Assembly: GCA_039090855.1 (NCBI GenBank)
Contig: CM077016.1
Coordinates: 52,471,436-52,535,435, forward strand
Length of the DNA stretch: 64,000 nt
From: Macrothele yani
Lineage: Eukaryota > Arthropoda > Arachnida > Araneae > Macrothelidae
Reading direction: 5' to 3'
Positions 35,690-45,432 of this stretch are shown one piece after another. How positions within the stretch are numbered: the stretch's first letter is position 1; every line of letters begins with the position of its first letter. The notes below the pieces were generated by a model. It did no database searches. It was not told the DNA's origin and was given only the letters and a program-made list of their open reading frames with translations. A program made the position numbers and the translations under genes.

Positions 35690-35938
35690 GTTTTATATTT
35701 CCAAAATCATCTTAGTATTTTGAAGTTTCAAAGCCCTTTGCTCCATGAGGTTAGAATATTTTTTCAGACAGGCACAGCTTTGTTTATCGGCATAATCTTT
35801 CAGGAAAATATACGAATTCTGACCTTCTGTACTACAGGAGAAATTTGAGTAAATACTCTGCTGAATGATGTAATTCACAGATTGTGTTAAATCGGTTAAC
35901 TTCACTGAAGAAAACTTACTTGTTTTCATATTTTTCAT
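35690..35938 (-). CDS. Possible terminal exon of a host gene (uncertain)
   Basis: An 81-codon minus-strand frame ending at 35693 that does not overlap any recognised transposon. The stretch after about 35925 is preceded by TTTTCTTCAG, a good 3' splice site, so the real unit could be an exon of about 75 codons rather than a gene starting at the Met. The peptide is mixed and plausible (NYIIQQSIYSNFSC, YADKQSCACLKKYSNLMEQR), but I recognise no family. No polyadenylation signal was seen close downstream. It may be chance. Confidence 0.25.
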
Positions 35939-36160
35939 TCAAATATATCTCATTTAAGATCATGATTTCAGTTGATTCTAGTGAAGCACGTAACATATCC
36001 TTTATTTTAAATTTCCTTTTCAGTTCCAGTATCTATGTAAATTTCATTTGTTCTCCTTAAGCATTTTCACTACCGACTGAATGTTTTGTGGCAACTGCAT
36101 TGTAATCGGAGGCTGAATTACGCCTGAGAAAGGCAGAGATAACAACGAGGTTCAAGATAT
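35939..36160. other. Spacer without gene
   Basis: AT-rich sequence with no recognised feature. Confidence 0.4.
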
Positions 36161-36161
36161 A

Positions 36162-37702
36162 AACTGCTGGACAATAGCTAAGGACGGATCATAAACGGCT
36201 ATATAGCGCATAAAAAAGTAAGTGCGGTTGGATGCCAAGTGAAATAAAATAATGTCAGAATGCCAGGACATTACAAGAAAGACAATTTATTGTGCTCTGA
36301 AATCCAGAAGGCTTTGGAACGTGTTCAAGGGACAAACAGGCCATTTTGTGCAGAATACGTAAACGTGAAAAAAATGCAATTACCGTCCGCAGGCGTTCCG
36401 GCGTAAGATGTCAATACGGGATATGGCCACCATGGAGGGCGATGCAAGATTCCACACGTCGTGTCATGCTTTGCACAACATTATAAAGCAGCTGTTGGGG
36501 TAATTTATCCCATTCCTCTGTCAGTGCACGGATGAGGGTGTCCTTGTTTATTGGAGGGCATTGGCGACCAGCAAGACTCCTCCCCAAAGCATCCCACACA
36601 TTTTCAATGGGATTCACATCTGGAGAACGTGCTGGCCATACGAGGCGTTGAATATCCTCGCTCTCAAGACACTCCTGGACAGCGACTGTTCGATGACATG
36701 TTGCGTTGTCGTCCATGAAAACGAATCTATCACCGACAGCACCACGGAACATGTGAACATGAGGTAGCAGAACATCATTAATGTATCGTTGGCCAGTCAT
36801 AGTCCCAGTTGGAAGCACATAGAGGGACGTACGGCCATTGATCATGATGCCAGCCCATACCATGACACTACATGTCGGATATCGGTCCCTTTCCTGTATG
36901 TTTGCTGGACAATATGCAGTACCACTATCACGCTAGATCAGTTGTCGTCGACAATCAGACGATAGACTGTATCTACTCTCATCTGAGAAGAGAACAGCAG
37001 ACCAGTCGTTATTAGTCCAATTGCGATGTTGATGGCACCATTGCAAACGTGCGGTACGGTGACGTCTGGACAATGGGATGCCCACAACAGGACGGCGGGC
37101 GTATAGTCCTTCTTCATACAAACGTCTGGCGACAGTTTTTCGGGAGATCCGCTTGCCAGTAGCAGCCATAAACTGATTTGCTACCTCACTAGCTGTGCTG
37201 CGCCGGTGTCTTTTTGTTGATAGCACTATGTACCGATCTTCTGCAGGTGTCGTACTGCGAACACCACCTCCCCCGTGACGTTTGCTACACTCTCCATTTG
37301 TTTGAAATGATTTCCAAAGCCTTGAAACAACACTGTGGCTGACGTCGAACTCCCTGGCAACATCTGTTATTTTTCGCCCTTCTTCAATCTTGCCAATAAT
37401 ACGGCCACGCGTAAAATCATCTAGGTGATGTCGGGAAGACATACTGAAAATTGCAAGTTCGTCAATTGATTTTTTCCCTTTCAACTTTGCGTTTGAACAA
37501 CAACGGTCAATACGCGTCAAATCCTTTATATCTCTTATCAACGCTATGACGTCACGAACAAGTTCGGCAATCCAAAATTTGCATACGCACAACACGTCTT
37601 ACTGTATCCCGCACTTATGCTAATTTCCACAGTTTCCTGCCTTCCATTTTATGGTTGCTATTGTTGCTATTGTCATCCGTCCTTAGCAATTGTCCGGCAG
37701 TG
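36162..37702 (-). mobile_element. Tc1-type transposon, nearly intact
   Basis: About 1.54 kb element with inverted repeats: CTGCTGGACAATAGCTAAGG (from 36164) and, at 37675-37700, the complement ending GTCCGGCAG, within TA dinucleotides. One transposase frame fills most of it on the minus strand. Confidence 0.9.
36411..37442 (-). pseudogene. Tc1-type transposase with one nonsense codon
   Basis: 344 codons in a single frame from MSSRHHLDD (ATG at 37442) to the stop at 36411, interrupted only by one TAG at 36933-36935 after SSDCRRQLI. N-terminal helix-turn-helix: DFTRGRIIGKIEEGRKITDV and EFDVSHSVVSRLWKSF; a second DNA-binding part includes KRISRKTVARRL. Catalytic motifs: VLFSDESRYS (first Asp), FMDDNATCHRT (second Asp), SPDVNPIENVW (Glu 35 residues later, the DD34E spacing of Tc1). 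It ends in GGHIPY. Full-length Tc1 transposases are about 340 residues, so nothing is missing. The Met chosen starts the conserved domain; the frame is open further upstream. Confidence 0.92.
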
Positions 37703-37896
37703 TACATTCAGGCTGACTTTCGTTAAGCTGATATTTAGTTAGGCTGTCTCGAGTTAGTTGATTTCTCATGTTTGTTGAATTAGGTTAGAGTTTGTAATTA
37801 TTTTGAAACGAGATTTGTTATGCGATAGTCGATGTTATAAGTTCAGAGACTGATGTTATTCGAGCTGTATCGAAAGCGTGTATTGAAAGCTGTGCC

Positions 37897-38122
37897 GCCG
37901 CCCCGGTGGCGCAGTGGTCTAAGGCGCTGGCCTCTGATCATTCGTCCGTAAGGGGTCCGGGTTCGAATCCCGATCAGGCATGGATGTTGTGTTTGTCTTT
38001 CGGCACTGGCTCTCTCCCTTCCCTGGAACCAGTGACCCTAAATTAGGGACGGGCGACTGCTTATAGCCCATTGAGTTGCTCACGGTGGTCGTTAAACCTC
38101 CAATCAAAAAAAAAAAAAAAAA
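37897..38122 (+). mobile_element. SINE-A
   Basis: Complete SINE-A with long A tail and perfect target duplication AGCTGTGCC (37888-37896 and 38123-38131). Confidence 0.93.
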
Positions 38123-38188
38123 AGCTGTGCCTCATTATTATTCAAGTGCCCTTTTATCTATGCTGACCTGAATAAACAAGAAAGATGA

Positions 38189-40113
38189 CACCGAATTTTC
38201 TTTCGGGTGTAATGAGCACGTCGTTTGAATCCGTTCTGAGGTGAATTAAATTTACCAAAGCTATTCAAAATCAATGGAACCGGTATGGAAAACAGTGGTA
38301 TCTGACCAAAAAAAAAAAAAAAAATTCAATCGGGTTTTTAATCCCGCAGATATTGCTGTAAACGGAAACGTCAACTTACGCCCTCTGGTGGCAGACCTGT
38401 GTGTTAAGAAAAATTTGAATTTATATGAGAAACATTTCGCAGCGGAAACGCTCTCCAACAAAGAAAGAATTGTTCAAATCGGGCTCTTAGACGCAGAGAT
38501 ATCGACAAATATAAGATATGCATTTACGCCCATCCCCCACCCCCAACACACACACAAACACACCGCGGAAAAAACATACATTGTTTTACAAAGAAATTAT
38601 TTTCAAAAGGTTTCTCGATGTGAGCGGTATCGGTCCATGAAAGAATTTTTTTTCAATGGAGTTTTCAGGAGCTCAGATTTTGCTGCAAATACAATTCACC
38701 AGACGCAGAAATTAACTCTTACGCTCCCTGGTGGCCAAACCATTCGTTATCAAATATTAGAAATTATATGCTGAGAATTTCCTCTCAGAAGCTGTATCCG
38801 GTGTAGAAAGAATGTTTCAAATTGGAGTTTTAGAAGTAGAGATATTAAGGAAAACGCAATTTACCTTTACGCTCCCTAGCGGAAAGTTTATGCATTTCTT
38901 GAAAATTTTGAACATATATGAGAAACATTTTGCACCGGATACGTTATCTAACAAAGAAGGAATTTTTCAAATCCGACTTTTAGAGGCAGAGATATTGACA
39001 GAAATAATATAGACATCTACGCCCTCTGGTGGAGAAACCATGCATTATTTTAAGAGGAAAATATTCTCAAATGTTTATCGACAGGTGCGGTATCGGTTCG
39101 CGAAAGAATTTTTTCAATCGGGCTTTTAGAAGCTGAGATTTTGCTGCAAATACCTACGAAGCAGAAATTTAACGCTTGCGTCTCCTGGTGGCCAAACCAT
39201 AATTTATAAAAAATTAGAAATTACAATAAAAAATTTCCCACCAGGAGCTGTATCTGGTTCTGAAAAACTTTTGCAAATCGGAGTTTTATAAGCAGAGATA
39301 TCGGGGAAAGCGCAATTTACCTTTACTCCCCCTAGCGGAAAGTCTATGAATTACTTGAAACTTTTGAAATTATATGAAAAACATGTCACACCGGAAACTC
39401 TATCCAATAAAGAAAGAATTTTTCAAATAGGACCATTAGAGGCAGAGATATTGACAAAAATAAGATATATATCTACGCCTCCTGGCGGCGAAACGATGCA
39501 TTATTTTAAGAAGAAAATATAATAGAATTTTTTCAATCGAGATTTTAGAAGCTTAGATTTCGCTGCAAATATATTAGAAACAGAAATCAACACTTACGTC
39601 CCCTGGTGACCAAACCATTTTATACCAAAAATTAGAAATTATATGCAAAATATTTCCCATCACGAGCTGTATCCGCTGAAGGAAACATTTTTCAAAATCG
39701 GAGTTTTAGAAGCAGAGATATCTGGGGAAAAGCAATTTACTTTTACGCCCCCTAGCGGAGAATATATGTGTGACTTGAAAAAGTGAGTATGCCTAAAATA
39801 ATCTTCGGCTTGAATGGAATCAAAAAGTAAACGAATTTATTTAATTGGATGTTTAGAAGCAAATGTAAGGATTAGAATGTGTTTTGAATTCGATATCATC
39901 TGCATTTACGCCCTCTAGCGGCGAAATTTTGTATCGTAAAAAAAAACGAAATAAAGGATCATTCGTTCAAAAGAATCATTCGAACATTTCAAGCTTCCTA
40001 ATGCAAAAAGAATTTTTCAAATCGCACTATTAGTTGCAGAGATATCGTGCCTACAGCCGGACGGACGGACAAACCGATAACATAATACGATCTTTTTTAA
40101 CAAAAGACGTGCT
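38189..40113 (-). mobile_element. HINE-like modular element, inverted copy
   Basis: Second locus of the element seen in the array, in opposite orientation and free of SINEs, about 1.9 kb. It begins ACCGAATTTTCTTTCGGGTG (terminal hairpin) with AGCACGTC just inside, and ends CAAAAGACGTGCT (40101-40113). In between are about twelve ~150 bp modules, each with the complement of the CCRCYAGRGGGCGTAA box. The best are at 38379-38391, 39020-39032 and 39909-39921. Short open frames within are chance products of the repeats. A CA-rich stretch is near 38545. Confidence 0.7.
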
Positions 40114-40173
40114 AAAAATAAAGACAATAAGTATTCGTACATCTCTTGAAGTGTGTGACGGGCTGCCCCACAG

Positions 40174-40330
40174 GACGCACACGACATAAAGGCAGATAGC
40201 AGCGAGAACGAACTTCTGCGTAACTCAGTTGGTAAAGCGGCTTGTTCCGGGATAAGTGGACTCGGGTTCGATCCCCGGCGTGGACCAAAAATGACGGAGA
40301 AATTTACTTCGTTATAATGGCGCCCGAACT
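40174..40330 (+). mobile_element. SINE-C (tRNA-derived), copy 1
   Basis: tRNA-like sequence GCGTAACTCAGTTGGTAAAG (A box) and GGGTTCGATCCCCGGCGTGG (B box and acceptor end). It is preceded by ACGCACACGACATAAAGGCA and followed by ATGACGGAGAAATTTACTTC, both shared with two other copies. The anticodon loop is one base short, so it is not a working tRNA gene. Confidence 0.7.
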
Positions 40331-40505
40331 TCCCGGATGACCCGGCCGTTAAAGATCTCTCAATGGTGTGATATTCTTTCCACACCCCGAGATAGGAAAA
40401 ATAAGAGAATCCCTTCTCCAGCGCTTCGAAAAATAAATGTGTGTGATGTTGCATTCCACACACTAGATTGACTGGGAGTTCTCAAGTGCACGTTCTTCAC
40501 CGGAC

Positions 40506-40538
40506 GGCATGGCCCACGGCTGACCCGTGGGCCATGCC
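40506..40538. other. GC-rich perfect hairpin
   Basis: GGCATGGCCCACGG and CCGTGGGCCATGCC form a perfect 14 bp stem around CTGAC. No terminator function is claimed in this eukaryotic setting. Confidence 0.7.
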
Positions 40539-40591
40539 CCGGCCCTCTTTCGGAGGGGTGGGGGGGTAGATGTGACGTGCCTGATCCTCAG

Positions 40592-40735
40592 AACGCACAC
40601 GACATAAAGGCAAATAGCAGCGAGAACGAACGTCTGCGTAGCTCAGTTGGTAGAGCGACTTGTTCCGGAATAAGCGGACTCGGGTTCGATCCCCGGCGTG
40701 GACAAAAATGACGGAGAAATTTACTTCGTTGTAAG
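40592..40735 (+). mobile_element. SINE-C, copy 2
   Basis: Direct-orientation copy of 40174-40330, with a better tRNA-like head (GCGTAGCTCAGTTGGTAGAG). The loop is again abnormal. Confidence 0.7.
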
Positions 40736-41284
40736 TGCTCTTAAAATAATGTTCTCTGTGTTTAATTAAGAACATTAAAGGTTAAGCTGTCCCGTGTTTT
40801 AACTAAAACGAACCAGGTTAATCAAGTTTCACGTAATCTTGGTGTTCTAGGTTAACTGACTTTTCATGTATATATTTAGATTCTTAAACCCAAAGAACAC
40901 CTCAAGCAGTGTGACGTCTACTCTAAATTAACTTTCATTTTTAGTTGCTTTCTCTGTGTAAATTTGAGTTCATTCTTTTTTAGCGTTTTCAAACTTAACG
41001 TTATATCTTCTCTCTCGTCGAATGAAGTTGGCAACACTTCTGAGGTCAGAGAGTATGACGTATGCATGTGACCGATAAGAACTGGAAGAGATATAGGCTA
41101 ATGTTGAAGCAGCAGCCGAAAAGGTGTGATGGATGTTATAATGATATAATCGTGAAAGCGGCGTTGTTTTACTTGAAGTTATTTGAAGGCTGCGTATTGA
41201 GTGCTGTTATATGTTTAACATTTGGAGTTGAAAAGTGTGCTCCATACTAACGCTTGTTTGAATTTTCCGAAGTGTTAATACCAG

Positions 41285-41695
41285 TGAAAATCCTCCAAAT
41301 ACGTGGCGACAGTGAATAAACAAAAACATCGCTCTTTCCACGTTTTATCAACACAGAGCAACCGAAAAATTGTTATACGGTCACTACTGGGATCCGAATC
41401 CCAAATCTCTCGATATCTAGCCGAGAGCGTTAGCCTTACGCTACGGTGGCCGACAACCAACGGCGCTATGTGTGCTTTTCTGTCAGCTTCTCACATCATC
41501 GGGTCGTTGATTGCTGGCCACCGTAGCGTAAGGCTTACGCGCTCGGCTAGATATCGAGAAATCTGGGCTTCGTATCCCCAGCGATGACCGGATAACAATT
41601 TTTCGGTAGCTATGTGTTGATAAAACGTAGAAAGAGTGATGTCTTTGTTTATTCACTGACGCCACGTATTTGGAGGATTTTCATTTTGGATCTTG
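41285..41695. repeat. Palindrome of two SINE-D copies
   Basis: Two ~180-200 bp copies of a tRNA-like repeat face each other around ~50 bases. Both arms contain GGCCACCGTAGCGTAAGGCT (right arm; left arm nearly its complement), CGGCTAGATATCGAG, a degenerate B box, GTGTTGATAAAACG and CCACGTATTTGGAGGATTTT. The arms differ at only a few bases, so a long hairpin can form. The small open frames here are by-products. Confidence 0.8.
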
Positions 41696-41829
41696 CCCTT
41701 TGGATTTAACTGCTATAATTAATATATAGCCAATGCGGTTAACACCCACCGGATGGAGACGTCTCAGTAGCTGAGCCCATCTTACGGATTTAGGATGTCA
41801 AAAGCTGACAGAAAAAACACACATAGCGC

Positions 41830-41976
41830 CGTTGATTGTTGGCCACCGTAGCATAAGGCTAAAGTCTTCGGCTAGATATCGAGAGATCTGGGATTTGGAT
41901 CCCCAGTGGTGACAGGATAACAATCTCTCGGTTGCTATGTGTTGATAAAACGTGGAAAGAGCGATGTCTTAGTTAA
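41830..41976 (+). mobile_element. SINE-D, third copy
   Basis: Plus-strand single copy with GGCCACCGTAGCATAAGGCT, CGGCTAGATATCGAGAGATC and TATGTGTTGATAAAACGTGG, cut on the right by SINE-C. Confidence 0.7.
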
Positions 41977-42150
41977 TATATAACGAAGTGAATTTCTCCG
42001 TCATTTTTGGTCTACGCCGGGATTCGAACCCGGGTCCACTCATTCCGGAATAAGTTGCTCTACCAATTAAGCTACGCGGACGTTTTATTCTGATTCCTAT
42101 CTGCCTTTATGTCGTGTGCGTCCTTCTGGCAGGTACGTCACATCTCCTGG
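41977..42150 (-). mobile_element. SINE-C, copy 3
   Basis: Inverted copy: GAAATTCACTTCG-like tail, B box GGTTCGAATCCC and A box GCTTAATTGG on the minus strand, and the same CACGACATAAAGGCA leader. Confidence 0.7.
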
Positions 42151-42776
42151 TACGTTACAAATACCAGTGTGATTAATTTAAGCTTGTTCGAATAGTAACG
42201 TTCTGTATAAGCAGCCTTTATGAGGATTGCCGAATAAAGGAAAAGAACTGTAAGTAATGATTGCTTTGAACGTTATTTGCGTGACTGCTGTGAGACTTTA
42301 GTGAAGCACTTAAGAAGAGCTGGTTGTGTGTAGAGTTCAGTAAGCGTATATACACGAACATTACAGCGGTTTTTGCTATACTGCATTTTGATTCAAATTT
42401 GTCACTTTGTTTCTGTTTTCAAATAGTCAACTCCCTCTTTTTAACGACTTTATATGACCCTTTCGTAGATTTTACCAAATGGAAACGTAAAGCTGGCGAT
42501 ACACACGAACTGAGAGATCCTCGGAGAAACAAAAGACGTTTCAGAAATATGATATACGCAAAGAATTTATTTTAAAGCAAATATTTTGCTTGGATCCAAA
42601 AGAAAAGCGCGGGACAATCGCATAACGACGGAAATACAAGCTCAGAAGAATGCTTTCATCAGTTTTTCCTTTTGTAGGATGTGCATTGTTGGGATGAGGA
42701 TCTGTGACCTTCACTTCCCTTGTCTTATGCTTTTACAGCCTCCGCGAGACATGGCCGTAACCAAGGCGACGGTTCG
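42151..42776. other. Spacer without gene
   Basis: No recognised coding or repeat feature. Confidence 0.4.
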
Positions 42777-42779
42777 AAG

Positions 42780-42812
<33 letters not shown>
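42780..42812 (+). repeat. (GA)n microsatellite
   Basis: About 16 GA dinucleotides, followed by shorter interrupted GA stretches to 42838. Confidence 0.9.
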
Positions 42813-42838
42813 CATCCAAATAGAGAGACAGAGAGAGA

Positions 42839-45120
42839 AGTACATCCTATCTAGTGTAGCGGATGCGATGGCAAAGTCCTCTAGCTCATCCAATCACTGT
42901 GGGCAGACGACTGCTGCACACCGTCCTGATGTGACAGCTCAGGATTTGGCCTGCTGGCCATTTCGTTCCATTGGCTAAATTCAAGCTGATGGCGGGATTT
43001 GGCGCCACGCTGCCCACGAGCTTAGAGAGGGGGGTTCCTCTTCTGTCCTCCTCCTTTCAACCTCTACCACTCCGCTGCCATAGTTCCCGCACTTCATGCT
43101 TGTGCATCCAACCTGGGGCTGAGATCCACATACACATGGTGGTGTCCGTGTCTACTCCTTTGGGAGGTTTGTTGGATTTCAAGCAATTGTTCGCAGTCCC
43201 TCGGATGTTGACAACCCCTCCTAACCCCCCCAACTTTTGTTCCCTCTGTTCCCCACCCAACTTCTCTGCAAAAGCAGCCGCCGTGGGAGGGATTTCGCCG
43301 AGAGACTCCGGCATGAGACCAAATTTCAATGTTCCTTAAAGCCCTAGAGTTCTTCTCCCTAACCCCTCTAAGTGGCGACGTTCTAGGCTTTCAATTCTTG
43401 AATGCAATAAAATTCAAATACTTTCTGCGAAGCAGAAATGACATTGTTGCAGATACTGGGGGAGAAACGGAGCTCACGAAAGGCACAAAAGAAATTCTCT
43501 CAAATTTGAGGAATACACACTCTCAATTGTTGTTTTCCATTCCAAGCTCATGTAAAACCTCTTATAAACTGTTTATATTAGAAACTGTTTTCGAATCTTC
43601 ATGAATCACAGATATTTTAATAAAATCTGGTAACGTTTATATTTGTTGCTTAAAAGCGGAATCCACCGTACCTAACTGATGATGCGCCACGCAAGCACGA
43701 GAAAAATCCGCTGTGTTTTATCTTCGCCCTCCCTCTATCGTCAGGAATCTCGCTCCGACTTTCTCTTCCAACAATCATTACATCTCTCTTTTTTCTTGCT
43801 GCAAAGTTTCCTTTCATTCGAGAATCTTCATTGTGGAAACTTAAAACCCTCAACCTCGGTGAGAAATGCCTTTAACTCAATAAAAGTTCACTTTGCTTCT
43901 ATGGAAATGATCATGAGTGAGAGTTAAATGAGATGTAGTGCTCCATCTCATTTTAACTCTCACCCATGATCATTTCCATAGTGTCATTCCAGTGTGTTTA
44001 AATGTTTACAAAAAGCGAGATTTTGCTCCTGCGTTTAAATTATTAGAGCTTCAGAGTCTTTCCACCAATCCGAATGGAATTTTGATAGAATGCAGCAAAC
44101 ACATTATTTATCGAATGGAAGATAGTGATCTTCACCTTTTCTGCAATTTGGTTCCAGTCTTCGAATTTCCCGTTCAAACAGGATTTTTTTTTTTCGGGAA
44201 CGGGGAGGGGGGGGGGCGATAAAAATTGAAACTTTTGAATCCTCCAAGATAAAACAACAGAAGTTAATGTGAAATAGAAGAAAAAATTTAAAACCCCTTT
44301 TTCTAATATTAGTTGGATTTGTTAATAAAAAAATACTGACTGTAACAGATATTAATTTCGTCTTTATAAATAATTGACAGAAGTACTTAAATCTGATTGG
44401 TTCACTCTCCTAATTTTTTTTTTAAATAAGATTTATTCTTCTGGGCACATTTCCAAATTTATCAATGACTTTTTATCTTCAATATGAATGTCTCTATGAA
44501 CAGATAATGAAGCTACCCATTCGGGTTGGACTGGGATGTACTCTTTCTCGAATAAGATTTCAATATACGAAGACTGGGAAAATTTCACTCTACTGACACT
44601 ATGGTTTCAGAAAGGACCGCCAAAATGTGAAGCGAAATTGAAATACTGGGAAATTAGTTCTTATCGAAAAATGCAAACTTTCGACTGCATTTTTGAGGGG
44701 CATGTCTTATTTTTTCTTTCCCATTTTGGACAACATAATTCGCGTTCAGTTTCTGTTACCTCAGAATATCTATCTGTCTGCCTCTTTTGAGCAGTGACTA
44801 TTTATAGAATCAATACGGCCAGTGGACTTTTTCCAACAGTAAATTTTCATGAAGAAAGTCATTTTGATTTAGCACAGACTTCCAAAGTACAATATGATTC
44901 TATTCTGCGTTATTTAACAAATAATATAAAAAATGAAACACTTACGGGGGCAAGGTCCCTTTTTCCCCCATCTAAATTAACCCCTGCGTTCCAACAAGTT
45001 TTCTCCATTTATTCTTTTTTCGTGTACTTCCTCCCTTGTAGCTTTGACTTTCGTCATGTACTTTTTCCCACCATCTTTTTCTTGGGCTCACTGCAAATCT
45101 ATATGCTGGCACTTCCATTT
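42839..45120. other. Unassigned 2.3 kb stretch
   Basis: Open frames of 60-150 codons exist on both strands, but none shows a recognised domain or convincing composition. The only structure noted is the hairpin at 43899-43981. A G-rich run lies near 44205. Confidence 0.35.
43899..43981. repeat. Long imperfect hairpin (37 bp arms)
   Basis: Arms 43899-43935 and 43944-43981 are reverse complements apart from a few positions, with an 8-base loop. They read CTATGGAAATGATCATG inwards and CATGATCATTTCCATAG outwards. It could be a very small foldback element or a hairpin RNA source. Confidence 0.8.
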
Positions 45121-45207
45121 GTTACAGGGCTTGGTACTGAGCCTAACGGTCTTGGGTCCGAGTCCCTGTTCGGGCGCCATTCGAATGTTACAGGGCTTGG
45201 TGCTGAG
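45121..45207. other. tRNA-Lys-like 3' end between direct repeats
   Basis: GTCCCTGTTCGGGCGCCA at 45162-45179 equals the last 18 nucleotides, including CCA, of animal tRNA-Lys(UUU). On the minus strand it equals a retroviral-type primer-binding site. It lies between two direct copies of GTTACAGGGCTTGGT (from about 45121 and 45189). It is either a decayed LTR/primer-binding site or a retroposed tRNA end. Confidence 0.45.
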
Positions 45208-45432
45208 TTCTATTACAGCGCCCTGTGTGGTGGGTTCATTTGATGCCTCCTTTGCGGTAAGTTCGGCATCGGTGCTATAATCCGTAATTCTCCCAACTGG
45301 AGCAGATAAATACAATACAAAGCATAGAAAAGTGAATCGACTGAGGCTAAATTTTGCAGTGACGAAAACTTTTATTCAGATGTTACGGGGAATGTCTTTA
45401 AGCCTTGTCCTGATCTCCGTTCATTCTACATA

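Noticed and set aside
40213..40283. Functional tRNA gene at SINE-C
   Set aside because: Acceptor, D and T arms are fair, but the anticodon loop has only six bases in both copies and shared non-tRNA flanks show that it is a SINE.
40506..40538. Rho-independent terminator
   Set aside because: The hairpin is followed by C and T without a T run and the setting is eukaryotic.
42971..43339. 122-codon plus-strand frame and overlapping minus-strand frame
   Set aside because: Both strands are open because the region is locally GC-rich; no recognised domain in either.
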